From: Geomonas subterranea
Lineage (GTDB): Bacteria; Desulfobacterota; Desulfuromonadia; Geobacterales; Geobacteraceae
NCBI RefSeq assembly: GCF_019063845.1
Contig: NZ_CP077683.1
Coordinates: 1,488,001 to 1,552,000, forward strand
Length of the DNA: 64,000 bases
Reading direction: 5' to 3'
Below are positions 45,416-54,695 of this stretch, piece after piece; the stretch's first letter is position 1; every line of letters starts with the position of its first letter. The notes beneath the pieces are model-generated. The model was not told where the DNA came from. It searched no databases and saw only the letters and a program-made list of their open reading frames with translations. Position numbers and translations under genes: made by a program.

Positions 45416-45515
45416 TTACATCCCCCTCCCGCCTTCGCGGACCGTAGCGCTTCGGCGCGCGGGCCCGCCGCGGGGGGGGAGGAACGTCTTCTCAATCCAA
45501 ATTTTAGCGGTCCAC

Positions 45516-45540
45516 TGTAGGGGCGAATAATCATTCGCCC
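45516..45540. repeat. Palindromic repeat, family A (single copy)
   Basis: A 25-base unit with core GCGAATAATCATTCGC and the TGTAGG edge. No opposite copy is found within 100 bases; a family B element follows directly. Confidence 0.78.
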
Positions 45541-45543
45541 GCC

Positions 45544-45664
45544 CCCTCGCCCTCCGGGAGAGGGTGGCCGCAGGCCGGGTGAGGGAGGTGCCGCAGCGGG
45601 CTGGAAGGTCATCGCTGATGTTCAGCGCCCTCACCCCGCCCCTCTCCCATAGGGAGAGGGAGGT
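45544..45664. repeat. REPIN-like inverted pair, family B
   Basis: CCTCGCCCTCCGGGAGAGGG with GGTGAGGG forms one half; CCCTCACCCCGCCCCTCTCC with AGGGAGAGGGAGG forms the opposite half; together about 120 bp between tgt and queA. A third G/C-rich patch precedes it at 45420-45482. Confidence 0.72.
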
Positions 45665-45691
45665 TAATACCCCGTCCCTCCCCGCCCTTCC

Positions 45692-46717
45692 TCAACCGAT
45701 AAACATCGCGTCGCCGTAGCTGAAGAACCTGAAGCGCCGCTCGACCGCCTCGCGGTAGGCGTTCAGCATGACCTCTTTCCCGGCGAAAGCGCACACTAAC
45801 ATAAATAGTGTCGATTTGGGGAGATGAAAATTCGTTATCAACGCATCAACCACCCGGAACCGGTACCCCGGCAGGATGAAGATGTCCGCCTCGCGCTCCC
45901 CCGCCTCCAGCTCGCCGGAGGCCGCGGCATGCTCCAGGGCCCGCAGCGACGTGGTTCCCAGCGCGATCACCCTCCCCCCCGCCTTCCTGGTGCGGCGGAT
46001 GGCCCCGGCGGTCTCGTGCGGTATCCGGTACAGCTCCCGGTGCATGGTGTGCTGGGAAAGGTCCTCGACCCGCACCGGCATGAAGGTCCCAAGCCCCACA
46101 TGCAGGGTGACCGGCGCGATCTCCACGCCGCGACCCCGGATCTCAGCAAGGATCTCCGGGGTGAAGTGCAGCCCCGCGGTCGGGGCGGCGACGGCGCCTT
46201 TCTCGCGCGCGAACACGGTCTGGTAGCGCTCCAGGTCCTCACCTTCGGGGGGGCGCTTGATGTAGGGGGGCAGCGGCATGCTGCCGGCCCCCTCCAGCCA
46301 GGCCATGAAGTCGTCGCTCCCCTGAAAGAGCACCTGCCATTCCCCGGCGTCACGGGAAACGACGGTCGCGGCGACCCCGCCGGGGAGGATGATACGGGTG
46401 CCGGGGCCAGGGGACTTGGAGGCCTTGATGAGGCAGCTCCAGATCTCGCCCGCGCCGGGGATGCGGCGCACCAGGAACACCTCGACCGCCCCGCCACTCT
46501 CCTTGTGCCCCTTGAGCCGCGCCGGGATGACGCGGGTGTCGTTCAGGACCAGGAGGTCGCCGGGGCGAAACTGGGCGGCGATGGCCGCCACCGTGCTCTC
46601 CCCGACCGCCCCGGTGGCGCGGTCCAGGGTCAAAAGCCTGGAGGCGTCCCTGCGGCTGGCCGGGTGCTGTGCGATCAGCTCCGGCGGGAGTTCGTAATCG
46701 AAATCTGAAAGGCGCAT
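45692..46717 (-). CDS. queA: S-adenosylmethionine:tRNA ribosyltransferase-isomerase
   Basis: This enzyme transfers the ribosyl group of SAM to preQ1-modified tRNA to give epoxyqueuosine. The 341-residue length is typical. Recognisable segments are [19 protein letters not shown] at the start, [15 protein letters not shown] (about residue 55), [14 protein letters not shown] (about 175), [11 protein letters not shown], and [14 protein letters not shown] near the end. It begins one base after the spoIID stop. Pairs with tgt downstream. Confidence 0.96.
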   Translation of the reverse strand: MRLSDFDYELPPELIAQHPASRRDASRLLTLDRATGAVGESTVAAIAAQFRPGDLLVLNDTRVIPARLKGHKESGGAVEVFLVRRIPGAGEIWSCLIKASKSPGPGTRIILPGGVAATVVSRDAGEWQVLFQGSDDFMAWLEGAGSMPLPPYIKRPPEGEDLERYQTVFAREKGAVAAPTAGLHFTPEILAEIRGRGVEIAPVTLHVGLGTFMPVRVEDLSQHTMHRELYRIPHETAGAIRRTRKAGGRVIALGTTSLRALEHAAASGELEAGEREADIFILPGYRFRVVDALITNFHLPKSTLFMLVCAFAGKEVMLNAYREAVERRFRFFSYGDAMFIG

Positions 46718-46718
46718 G

Positions 46719-47831
46719 CTATCGACCGTACCCGCCCGAGAGCTTGACGCCCGGATAGTAGTAAGAAAGTATTTCGCGGTAGTCGAAACCTTCGATGGCG
46801 CGCCCCTTGGCGCCCCACTGGCACAGCCCGACGCCGTGACCGGAACCGGTCCCCACCACCTGCACCTCGTCGCGGCCGCCGCGGATCTCGAAGTTGGTGC
46901 TCTTCACGGTGCCGTACCCGAGGGCCTTCCTGAAGGCGACCGCCGGGATGACCACGCTCCCCCGGGAGCATTCAGCGACCACGTCCTGCGCCCTGCCACT
47001 TGCGTTCCTGCCGCGCACGCGCAGCTCCTTGAGCCCCGTCACCTGGAAGCCCGCGTTGCGAAGCGACGTCTCCACCTTCCGCAGGGGAAGGTTCAGCTCC
47101 CAGCGGATGGGGTTGGACTCGCCGCAGTAGCGGCAGGCTACACCCTTAAGGTACGGGATGGAGAGGCCCCAGACGTTCCTGGAGGACTCGGTATGCCCGG
47201 CGCAATTGGAATGGTAGAAGGCCTGGATGGTCCTGCCGTCGTAGGTGAGCACCTCGCCGGCGGTCTCACGGACACCGTAGGCGGCGCGGCTGTCCTCGAC
47301 GTCGGCACCCTCGTACACCTGGTCCATGACACTGGATTCGAGCTGGTAGCTCTGGCCGCGGCGGGCCTGCATCTGGTACACCGCGTAGGAGCGCGCGATG
47401 ACGGCCTGGGCCTTGATGGCCTCGATGGGCCATGCGGAGCTGATCTCGCAGTTGATGAGTCCGACCAGGTACTCCTCGAGCGGCAATTCGTTCACCACCA
47501 GGAGCCCCTTGTCGGCGGCGGAGACCTCGATCAGGGCGCGGTAACCCTTTCCGTTCACCGAGATGCGCGAGAAGGCGGAAGCGATCAGCCGGTTCACGGG
47601 CTTGCCGTTCACACTGAGCCCGCTGCCGGAGCGGCGCACCTCGAGCGGCATCTCCACCCTGAGCGGTTCGCCGCGGCCGTCGGTCAGGAGCACGCCGTCG
47701 CCGTCGATCTTAAGCGTCTCGGTCCCCTTCAACAGGGCCACCCGCACCATCTCCGGTCGCATCGCCGCGGTACTCCCCCCGGCAGCGAGGCAGATGGTGA
47801 TTAATATGATCAACGTCCGAAAGCAGCTCAT
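46719..47831 (-). CDS. SpoIID/LytB-domain protein
   Basis: The 370-residue exported protein has a signal peptide ([20 protein letters not shown]). The SpoIID domain has [20 protein letters not shown] (about residue 120), [14 protein letters not shown] and [15 protein letters not shown] near the C-terminus. SpoIID is a lytic transglycosylase that cuts stripped peptidoglycan in Bacillus; in this non-sporulating lineage it most likely trims the cell wall. It is the first gene of the spoIID-queA-tgt set. The Glu of the catalytic region (CEISSAWP) is present. Confidence 0.88.
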   Translation of the reverse strand: MSCFRTLIILITICLAAGGSTAAMRPEMVRVALLKGTETLKIDGDGVLLTDGRGEPLRVEMPLEVRRSGSGLSVNGKPVNRLIASAFSRISVNGKGYRALIEVSAADKGLLVVNELPLEEYLVGLINCEISSAWPIEAIKAQAVIARSYAVYQMQARRGQSYQLESSVMDQVYEGADVEDSRAAYGVRETAGEVLTYDGRTIQAFYHSNCAGHTESSRNVWGLSIPYLKGVACRYCGESNPIRWELNLPLRKVETSLRNAGFQVTGLKELRVRGRNASGRAQDVVAECSRGSVVIPAVAFRKALGYGTVKSTNFEIRGGRDEVQVVGTGSGHGVGLCQWGAKGRAIEGFDYREILSYYYPGVKLSGGYGR

Positions 47832-48173
47832 CTATTCCATGTATGAATGGGTGTAATCGTCCCAGAAAAGCCCTAGATATAAACCATGGAACCACTTGCA
47901 AAGTCAATAATTTTGTCGCTCTAATCAGAGCCTGCTCAGTTTAATGAGTTGGCAAGCGATTTGCTTTGATTCTCATTAAACATGCGATCGCGAGGGGGGG
48001 AGCCAGAGGGGGTCCGCCCCGGGGAGTCAAGCTAACCTCCCGATCTCAGTTGGTTTGACGGAAACGAAGTCGAACACGAAATCCTAAATAAGTGTTGCCA
48101 GAAGTACAAAAAAAGGCTATATCGCTGTAGGACGTAGCCATTTAGCGTGATCTGTGACACCGTACGGAGCTGT
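47832..48173. promoter_or_regulatory. Divergent intergenic region with a dyad
   Basis: This is the shared upstream region of spoIID (-) and the HD-GYP gene (+). It contains an imperfect dyad at 47941-47979 whose outer arms TTAATGAG and CTCATTAA are perfect complements, with GCAA/TTGC inside. No repeat element or small gene is seen; no clear promoter boxes could be fixed. Confidence 0.35.
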
Positions 48174-50282
48174 ATGAGCATCTCGCTTAAAACAAAGATC
48201 CTCACTCTGATCACCGCGATCCTGGTCGTCGTCATCTCTACCGTCGCCTACCACAATTACCGGCAGCAGAAGGAAATGCTGCACGAGATCGCCAACCGCA
48301 ACACTTCCGTTCTCATCGAGACCATCAAGAGCTCCGTCGCGAACGCGATGCTTTCCGGTCGCTCCGACGAAGTCGCCAGCATCTTCGCCAAGATAAAGTC
48401 CCGTGAATTCGTGAAATCCATCCGCATCGTCGACGCGGAAGGGAAGATACTCAACTCCGCGGACCGCGACGAGATCGGCACGACCATCCCGCAACAGGGA
48501 CGTCCCAAGCTCCCCAGCCGCAACCTTTCCCTGCTTCCCGAAGAAGGCGTTTTCCTCTCCTACGCGCGCATCTTCAACGCGCCCCAATGCTACAAGTGCC
48601 ATCCCGCCAGCAAGGAAACCCTCGGGCTTCTCGAGATAAAGCTCTCCCTCGGCTACATGAACGGCTTCATCTCCCGCGAACGCGAGCTCGCCATCGTCTC
48701 CGCCGTCTTGATGGTGTTGCTCACGATGGTCACCATCTTCATCTTCCTGGTGGCGTACGTCGAGCGCCCGATCCGCAAGATGATGCGCTGCATGGAGCAG
48801 GTGGAGCAGGGCAACTTCGACCAGGAGATCAACCTCACCTCCAGCCAGGAGATGCGCTCGCTCGGCAACAGCTTCAACCATATGGTGGGCACCATCGCGA
48901 ACCTGATGGAATCGACCGTGCAGCATGAAAGGGAACTGGCCCGCGCCCAGGAAAAGCTCGCGCACCACCGCGAGACCCACCTGATGAACGGCAGGCTCGA
49001 GGAGCAGATCCGCGAGATCGAAAACCTGAACGTGACCCTGGAGGAGCGGATCGAGGAGATCGAGGAGGCTAACTACAAGATCGCCGATCTCGCCGGGGAG
49101 CTGGAGGACAAGAACACCAACCTCGAGAAGGCGGTGGCGAAGCTCTCCACCCTGTACCGGCTGGGGCTGGCCATCAATTCCACCATCGAGGTGGAAGACC
49201 TGTACCAGCTGGTCGTGAAGACCACCATGGACACCATGCAGGCCCAGGTCGGCTACGTGGTCCTGTACGACGCCGAGCACGGCGAGCTGCGCATCACCAA
49301 CCTCATCGGCTACCGCGACCCCAACCCCCAGCACCTGCGCGTCCCCATGAAGCCCTCCAGCGTCTCGAGCTGGGTGATCCAGAACAGCAAGCCGCTTTTG
49401 ATAACCGACATCACCCTCACCCCCGAGTTCGACCGGGTGAGCCCGATCGGCTTCGAGAGAAAGACCCTGATATGCGTCCCGCTCATGGTGAAGGACGAGA
49501 TCATCGGCACCCTCACCGTGGTCAACAAGCTGAACAACACCGTCTACAACCACGAGGAGCTGGAGCTCCTCTCCACCATCGCCGCCCAGGCCTCCATCGC
49601 CATCAAGAACGCCATGCTCTACGACGAGCAGCAAAAGACCTACCTGAACACCATCCAGGCGCTGGTTTCGGCGATCGAGGCATCCGACAGTTACACCCGC
49701 GGCCACTCCGAACGGGTCACCAGGTTCTCGCTGGCCCTGGCCCGCAAACTCGAACTTCCCGCCAACCGCCTCAAGGTGATCGAGCGCGCCGCCATCCTGC
49801 ACGACATCGGGAAGATCGGCATCGATCTTTCCCTGCTGCACAAGGAGGCGACCCTCACCAGGGACGACGTGGCGGAACTGCAGCAGCACCCCACCATCGG
49901 CATGAAGATCCTCGAGCCGATCGAGTTCCTGCACGACGTGCGCCTTTGCATCGGTCAGCACCACGAGCGCTACGACGGCAAGGGGTATCCAAACCGCCTC
50001 GCCGGACAGGAGCTCCTCCTGGAGTCCCGCATCCTGGCCATCGCCGACAGCTTCGACGCCATGACCTCGGACCGCCCCTACCGCAAGGCGCTCAAGCTCG
50101 AGGTGGCCATCCAGGAACTGGCCGAGAACGCGGGGACACAGTTCGACCCGGAACTGGTTCCCATCTTCATCAAGCTCCTGAAAACGCCCAATTTCCTGCC
50201 GCAGCGCGAGGAATACCCGGGGCTGCACGTGGTCCCCTCCCCGTCCAAGGCCGACGCACCTCACTCCTGCATTGCCCAGTAA
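48174..50282 (+). CDS. HD-GYP domain protein with periplasmic haem motif, HAMP and GAF
   Basis: The 702-residue membrane protein has TM1 at about 9-26, then a periplasmic sensor with a c-haem motif NAPQCYKCHPASKE (Cys139, Cys142, His143). TM2 (about 172-194), a HAMP domain (195-245), a long coiled coil (250-320), a GAF domain (330-480) and an HD-GYP phosphodiesterase (485-670) follow, with RGHSERVTRFSLAL, ILHDIGKIGI and HHERYDGKGYP. HD-GYP enzymes hydrolyse cyclic di-GMP (or cGAMP in some Geobacter). A haem in the sensor would tie this to redox or gas signals (inference). ATG 48174 has GGAG upstream. Confidence 0.87.
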   Translation: MSISLKTKILTLITAILVVVISTVAYHNYRQQKEMLHEIANRNTSVLIETIKSSVANAMLSGRSDEVASIFAKIKSREFVKSIRIVDAEGKILNSADRDEIGTTIPQQGRPKLPSRNLSLLPEEGVFLSYARIFNAPQCYKCHPASKETLGLLEIKLSLGYMNGFISRERELAIVSAVLMVLLTMVTIFIFLVAYVERPIRKMMRCMEQVEQGNFDQEINLTSSQEMRSLGNSFNHMVGTIANLMESTVQHERELARAQEKLAHHRETHLMNGRLEEQIREIENLNVTLEERIEEIEEANYKIADLAGELEDKNTNLEKAVAKLSTLYRLGLAINSTIEVEDLYQLVVKTTMDTMQAQVGYVVLYDAEHGELRITNLIGYRDPNPQHLRVPMKPSSVSSWVIQNSKPLLITDITLTPEFDRVSPIGFERKTLICVPLMVKDEIIGTLTVVNKLNNTVYNHEELELLSTIAAQASIAIKNAMLYDEQQKTYLNTIQALVSAIEASDSYTRGHSERVTRFSLALARKLELPANRLKVIERAAILHDIGKIGIDLSLLHKEATLTRDDVAELQQHPTIGMKILEPIEFLHDVRLCIGQHHERYDGKGYPNRLAGQELLLESRILAIADSFDAMTSDRPYRKALKLEVAIQELAENAGTQFDPELVPIFIKLLKTPNFLPQREEYPGLHVVPSPSKADAPHSCIAQ

Positions 50283-50313
50283 TCCGAATAGTGGTATAAG
50301 ATAAACCTTTGCA

Positions 50314-50346
50314 GCGCGGCCGGCAGTGCCGGTCCGCGCCGTTTTT
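50314..50346 (+). terminator. Probable terminator of HD-GYP gene
   Basis: GCGCGGCCGGCA / TGCCGGTCCGCGC hairpin followed by GTTTTTG, 31 bases after the stop. Confidence 0.65.
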
Positions 50347-50375
50347 GTGCCCCAAGGGGGGCACCGGGAGCCCCA

Positions 50376-51338
50376 GTGCCGGCACTTCTAGAAATAACAG
50401 GACTGCGCACCGAGTTCCGCCTGAAAAGCGGCGTGCTCAAGGCCGTGCGCGGCGTGGACCTCACCGTCGACGCCGGCGAGACGCTCGCGCTCGTGGGGGA
50501 GTCGGGGTGCGGCAAGAGCATCACCGCCGCTTCCGTGTTGAGGCTCGTCCCCCCCCCGGGTCGCATCGTCTCTGGTTCCATCCGTTTCAAGGGGGAGGAC
50601 CTCCTCGCACTCTCCGAGGAACGGATGCGCGAGATCAGGGGGAACCGGATCGCCATGGTGTTCCAGGACCCGATGACCTCGCTGAACCCGGTGTTCACGG
50701 TCGGCTTCCAGGTCGCCGAGGGGCTCAGGATCCACCGCGGCCTCTCCAGCCAGGCGGCGGAGCGCGAGGCTGTCGAGCTCCTCACCCAGGTGGGGATCCC
50801 GGCGGCCGGGGACCGGGTCAGGGACTACCCGCACCAGCTCTCCGGCGGGATGCGCCAGCGCGTCATGATCGCCATGGCGCTCGCCTGCGGCCCCGAGCTG
50901 GTGATCGCGGACGAGCCGACCACGGCGCTGGACGTGACCATCCAGGCGCAGATACTCGAGCTTTTGGACCGGCTCATGGCGGAAAACCGCATGGGGCTGA
51001 TCCTCATCACACACAACCTCGGCATCGTGGCCGAGCGCGCCCACCGGACCGCCATCATGTACGCCGGCGAGATCGTGGAGAGCGCGCCCACCGCGGAGCT
51101 CTTCGAGAACCCCTTGCACCCCTACACCAGGGGGCTCCTCGCCTCGCTCCCCGAATTCGGGACACCCGGCGAGAAGCTTGCCACCTTCGCGGGAGGAGTC
51201 CCCGACCTGCGCGGCGACCTGGCCGGCTGCCCCTTCCGGGAGCGCTGCCCCATCGGCGACGAGGCCTGTAGCAGGGAAACCATCCACATGAGGGAGGTGG
51301 CGCCGGGACACCTGGTGCGCTGCCGGAAGGTATCATGA
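50376..51338 (+). CDS. oppD: Oligopeptide/dipeptide ABC transporter ATPase (OppD type)
   Basis: The 320-residue ATPase has Walker [10 protein letters not shown], the Q-loop [11 protein letters not shown], signature [12 protein letters not shown], Walker [13 protein letters not shown], and the oligopeptide-family tail ([15 protein letters not shown] then [14 protein letters not shown]). It starts at GTG 50376 with GGGAG upstream. Its stop overlaps the OppF start. No permease or binding-protein genes accompany the pair here, so the transported peptide, or another substrate such as nickel, cannot be told. Confidence 0.88.
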   Translation: MPALLEITGLRTEFRLKSGVLKAVRGVDLTVDAGETLALVGESGCGKSITAASVLRLVPPPGRIVSGSIRFKGEDLLALSEERMREIRGNRIAMVFQDPMTSLNPVFTVGFQVAEGLRIHRGLSSQAAEREAVELLTQVGIPAAGDRVRDYPHQLSGGMRQRVMIAMALACGPELVIADEPTTALDVTIQAQILELLDRLMAENRMGLILITHNLGIVAERAHRTAIMYAGEIVESAPTAELFENPLHPYTRGLLASLPEFGTPGEKLATFAGGVPDLRGDLAGCPFRERCPIGDEACSRETIHMREVAPGHLVRCRKVS

Positions 51339-52321
51339 CGCCGCTTCTGACCGCCGAAAACCTGGTGAAGCAGTACCCCGTGCGCGGCGGGATGTTCGCC
51401 GAGAAGCGGATACTCACCGCAGTGGCCGGCATAGACCTCGAGCTCCACCCCGGGGAGACGCTGGGGCTCGCCGGCGAATCCGGCTGTGGCAAGTCGACCG
51501 TGGCGCGGCTTCTCACCGGGCTCACCCCTCCCACCTCGGGAAGCATCCGCTACGCCGGGCGCGAGCTGGCGGCGATGAGCAAGGCGGAACTCGCCCAGTA
51601 CCGCAAAGAGGTGCAGATGGTGTTCCAGGACCCGTTCTCCTCGCTGAACCCGCGCATGCGGGTCGCGGAGATCGTGGGGGAGCCGCTGGAGATCCACGGC
51701 ATCGGGGACGCGGCCGGACGGCGGGGCAAGGTCGCGGAACTGCTCGGGAGGGTCGGCCTCTCCCCCGGGCACATGATGCGCTTTCCCCACGAGTTCTCGG
51801 GTGGGCAGCGCCAGAGGATAGGGATCGCGCGCGCACTGGCCGTCTCGCCGAAGCTGATCATCGCCGACGAGCCGGTCTCGGCCCTGGACCTCTCCATCCA
51901 GGCCCAGATCATCAACCTGCTGCAGGACGTGAAAAAGGACCTGGGGCTCTCCTTTTTGTTCATCACCCACGACCTCTCGGTGCTCAGGCACCTGAGCGAC
52001 CGGGTGGCGATCATGTACCTGGGAAGGATCGTGGAGACGGGGAGACGGGACCAGGTGCTGAACCGCCCGCTGCACCCCTACACCGAGGCGCTCCTCTCGG
52101 CGATACCGAGCATCGATCCGAAGAGAAGGACCCGGCACGTGATCGCCAAAGGGGAACTCCCCTCGCCCGTTTCACCCCCTGCCGGCTGCCCGTTCCACCC
52201 CCGCTGCCCCTACGCGCAGCCGGTGTGCAGCGAGAAGCGCCCCGAACTGCTGGAAAAAGTTCCGGGACAACGGGCAGCCTGCCACTTCAGCGAGGAAATC
52301 TTCCTCGCCAAAGAAAAGTAA
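51335..52321 (+). CDS. oppF: Oligopeptide/dipeptide ABC transporter ATPase (OppF type)
   Basis: The 328-residue second ATPase of the heterodimer has Walker [51 protein letters not shown], and the C-terminal HPYTEALLSAIP and CPFHPRCPYAQPVC motifs. ATGA overlap with oppD. Membrane partners must be encoded elsewhere. Confidence 0.88.
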   Translation: MTPLLTAENLVKQYPVRGGMFAEKRILTAVAGIDLELHPGETLGLAGESGCGKSTVARLLTGLTPPTSGSIRYAGRELAAMSKAELAQYRKEVQMVFQDPFSSLNPRMRVAEIVGEPLEIHGIGDAAGRRGKVAELLGRVGLSPGHMMRFPHEFSGGQRQRIGIARALAVSPKLIIADEPVSALDLSIQAQIINLLQDVKKDLGLSFLFITHDLSVLRHLSDRVAIMYLGRIVETGRRDQVLNRPLHPYTEALLSAIPSIDPKRRTRHVIAKGELPSPVSPPAGCPFHPRCPYAQPVCSEKRPELLEKVPGQRAACHFSEEIFLAKEK

Positions 52322-52326
52322 ATCAG

Positions 52327-52355
52327 TTGACAATTCCTATTAGCATATATAGATT
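52327..52355 (+). promoter_or_regulatory. Promoter of ArsR-family gene
   Basis: TTGACA at 52327-52332, 17 bases, then TAGATT at 52350-52355, in an AT-rich patch between oppF and the regulator. ArsR-type regulators usually bind such AT-rich promoter sites of their own genes. Confidence 0.6.
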
Positions 52356-52384
52356 ATGTTTAGCCCAAACCGGAGGATACAACG

Positions 52385-52669
52385 TTGGCATTTGACAAGA
52401 CCAAGGATTACGGAAAAGAAGCGGAAATGCTGAAGGTGCTCGGTCACCCGATCCGCCTGAAAATAGTGGCAGGGCTTTGCACGCAGGAATGCAACGTGAA
52501 GCACATCTGGGAGTGCCTGGGGCTCCCCCAGGCGACCGTGTCGCAGCACCTGGCGCTGTTGAAGAACAAGGGGATCATCGAGGGGACCCGCGACGGGGTC
52601 GAGGTGCACTACGCTGTGGTGAGCCCGTTCGTGCGCAGGCTCATCGAGATCCTGGACGCGGAGTCCTGA
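52385..52669 (+). CDS. ArsR-family winged-helix repressor
   Basis: The 94-residue protein has the ArsR fold: MLKVLGHPIRLKIVAGL, the recognition helix region LPQATVSQHLALLKNKGII and the wing GTRDGVEVHYAV. Three Cys (CTQEC and WEC, residues about 32-44) lie where ArsR/SmtB proteins place the alpha3 metal site, so metal(loid), thiol or persulfide sensing is possible. The TTG start has GGAGG eight bases upstream. No obvious target gene follows; oppDF lie upstream and pmbA converges. Confidence 0.85.
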   Translation: MAFDKTKDYGKEAEMLKVLGHPIRLKIVAGLCTQECNVKHIWECLGLPQATVSQHLALLKNKGIIEGTRDGVEVHYAVVSPFVRRLIEILDAES

Positions 52670-52690
52670 CAGAAGAAAACGCAAGGGCTG

Positions 52691-52717
52691 AGGACCGCTC
52701 CCCCCCGGGGCGGTCCT
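52691..52717. terminator. Hairpin between converging arsR-like gene and pmbA
   Basis: AGGACCG / CGGTCCT stem with a C/G-rich loop lies at the 3' ends of both genes but lacks a T-run; possibly a weak terminator. Confidence 0.3.
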
Positions 52718-54056
52718 AGGTCCCGCTGACAGCGAGCTCGGCGATCCTCAGAGAAGGTGACCCCGTCGGGCCGAAGAAACGCAGGTCGCTTCCCACCTGG
52801 TCCACCCTTCCGAACAACTCAAGCAGGTTTCCCGCCAGGGCGAGCCCCTTCACCGGGTACCTGATCTCTCCATCCTCGACGTAAAAGCCGGCAGCCCCCA
52901 CAGAGAAGTCACCAGAGATGGGGTTCGCGGTATGCATCCCCATGACCTCGGTGATGTACACCCCTTTGCCCACCCCCGACAAAAGCGACGCGGGACCGGC
53001 GTCACCCGGCTCAAGGTGCAGGTTGTGCGTGCCGACCCTGGGCGGGTTCTTGATGCCGCCGCGCACGGCGTTGCCGGTGGAGCGCTCGCCCAGGCGGCGC
53101 CCCCAGTAGCTGTCGTAGAGGTATCCCTGCAGCACGCCCGAAACCACCAGCGCGGTGTCCCGCTGCGGCACCCCTTCGCCGTCGCAGGGAGCGCTCCCCA
53201 TGCCGCCGGGAAGCAGGCCGTTGTCGCGCACGGAGATGAACTCGGGGAAGAGTTTCTCCCCTACCCTCCCGGCCAGAAGAGACTTCCCCTTGTGCACGTT
53301 TTCGGCGAGGAAGGAACCGGCCAGGACGTCGAGCAGGTCGGCTGCCACGCGGTTGTCGAGTACCGCCGGGCAGCGCATGGTGGTGAGGGTGCGCGCCCCG
53401 AGGAGCGCGGTCGCCTTCCGCCCCGCACCGCGCGCAACCGCGGCAAGATCGACACCCGCGAAAGATGGTGAGAAGGCGTAATCCCATCCGGTCTGGGCGT
53501 CGCCGCCGGACTCGGCCACGGCCGAGACGCTGCAGGTGTTGTACGTGCCGCTGTAGGCCGCGTTCAGCCCCAGGGAATTGCGGACCAGCGAGTGGTAGAT
53601 CGACTCGCCGTAGCTGCATTTGCGTACCCGTTTCACCCGGGGATCGACGTCGAGCACCAGGCGCTCCAGTTCCAGCGCGCGCCTGACCTTGAGCGACTCG
53701 TCCAGCGCGGGGAGTTCCGGATCGAAGAGCCAGGGGGTGTCCGGGTAGGAGGGGGAGGATTCGGGGAAGGCGAGGAACTCGTCCGGGGTCTGCACCTGGG
53801 CGGCCACCAGCGCCCCCTCCACCATGCGGGAAAGGGAGGCTTCATCAAGCGCCGTCGAGTAGGAAAACCCCATCCCCTTTCCGGACAAAAGCCGCAGCGA
53901 GACCCCCAAGGGCTCCGCGACGCGGAAGGCGTCCACCTTCCCCTGCTTCACCTCGATGGCGAGGTCGCGCGAGCCGGCGACGGCTATCTCGTAGGCGTCG
54001 ATCTGACGCCCCTTGAGGAGGCGCTCCACAGCGTCGGCGTGTTGTGTCAGTTCCAT
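52716..54056 (-). CDS. pmbA: PmbA/TldE-family protein
   Basis: The 446-residue protein belongs to the TldD/PmbA family. In E. coli TldD-TldE form a metalloprotease that matures microcin B17 and degrades CcdA; PmbA (TldE) lacks the HExxxH zinc motif, and none is seen here. Family features are VKQGKVDAFRVAEPLGVSLRL split around its conserved Gly, SCDGEGVPQ-like PCDGEGVPQRDTALV, YDSYWGRRLGERSTGNA, and the C-terminal GDFSVGAAGFYVEDGEI. ATG 54056 has GAGG upstream. A TldD partner is not in the window. Confidence 0.9.
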   Translation of the reverse strand: MELTQHADAVERLLKGRQIDAYEIAVAGSRDLAIEVKQGKVDAFRVAEPLGVSLRLLSGKGMGFSYSTALDEASLSRMVEGALVAAQVQTPDEFLAFPESSPSYPDTPWLFDPELPALDESLKVRRALELERLVLDVDPRVKRVRKCSYGESIYHSLVRNSLGLNAAYSGTYNTCSVSAVAESGGDAQTGWDYAFSPSFAGVDLAAVARGAGRKATALLGARTLTTMRCPAVLDNRVAADLLDVLAGSFLAENVHKGKSLLAGRVGEKLFPEFISVRDNGLLPGGMGSAPCDGEGVPQRDTALVVSGVLQGYLYDSYWGRRLGERSTGNAVRGGIKNPPRVGTHNLHLEPGDAGPASLLSGVGKGVYITEVMGMHTANPISGDFSVGAAGFYVEDGEIRYPVKGLALAGNLLELFGRVDQVGSDLRFFGPTGSPSLRIAELAVSGT

Positions 54057-54081
54057 GGTGCCTCGGATATTTTTGGGGTGT

Positions 54082-54189
54082 TGTAGGGGCAAATAATTAT
54101 TTGCCCAGCCGCCGGCGCCCGAACCAGTGCCGGGGGCAAGAGAGGTTACGTCGGGGGCAAGGGGGGGCGAATGATCATTCGCCCCTACA
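54082..54189. repeat. REPIN-like inverted pair, family A
   Basis: Two 25-base palindromes (54082-54106, core GCAAATAATTATTTGC; 54165-54189, core GCGAATGATCATTCGC) in opposite orientation with TGTAG/CTACA outer edges, 108 bp in total. Compensating changes in the first copy (G-C to A-T on both arms) keep it fully palindromic. Confidence 0.82.
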
Positions 54190-54245
54190 GGTGATCCGTG
54201 AAGAAAGCAAATCGTCCGTCGTCAACTGTCAGTCGCCCAGCGCCT

Positions 54246-54695
54246 CTACAGCTCGAGGATCATGGCGATCTCGTCGCAGTCGGGGAACTTGACGCACTTG
54301 ATGCAGTCCCCCCAGACCTTGTGCGGCAGCTCGGACTTGTCCGCGATTTTGAAGCCGAACTTGGCGAAAAAATCGGGCTTGTAGGTGAGGCAGAAAAGCC
54401 TCTTGAGCCCCAGGGAGCGCGCCTCCTCGATGCAGGCGCCCACCACCTGGCTCCCGATGCCACGCCGTCCGGCGCTCTCGGCGACCGCGACCGAACGGAC
54501 TTCGGCGAGGTCTTCCCAGACGATGTGCAGCGCGGAGGTGCCCAAAAGGCGCCCCTCCTCCTCGAAAACGTAGAAGTCGCGCAACGCCTCGTACAGCTCG
54601 GAAAGCGAGCGGGAGAGCATCTCGCCGCGGCTCGCGAAATTGGTCAATAGTTTCTGAATCTCTTTTACGTCGCCAATCCTGGCTTTTCTGATCAT
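54246..54695 (-). CDS. argA: GNAT acetyltransferase, short N-acetylglutamate synthase-like
   Basis: The 149-residue single GNAT domain starts MIRKARIGDVKEIQKLLTNF and contains the acetyl-CoA loop VAVAESAGRRGIGSQVV and then LKRLFCLTYKPDFFAKFGF. The sequence resembles the short ArgA proteins of Geobacter-like and other bacteria that make N-acetylglutamate without a kinase-like domain. The C-terminal KCVKFPDCDEIAM has two Cys. It overlaps recN by four bases. A different GNAT substrate cannot be excluded. Confidence 0.75.
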   Translation of the reverse strand: MIRKARIGDVKEIQKLLTNFASRGEMLSRSLSELYEALRDFYVFEEEGRLLGTSALHIVWEDLAEVRSVAVAESAGRRGIGSQVVGACIEEARSLGLKRLFCLTYKPDFFAKFGFKIADKSELPHKVWGDCIKCVKFPDCDEIAMILEL

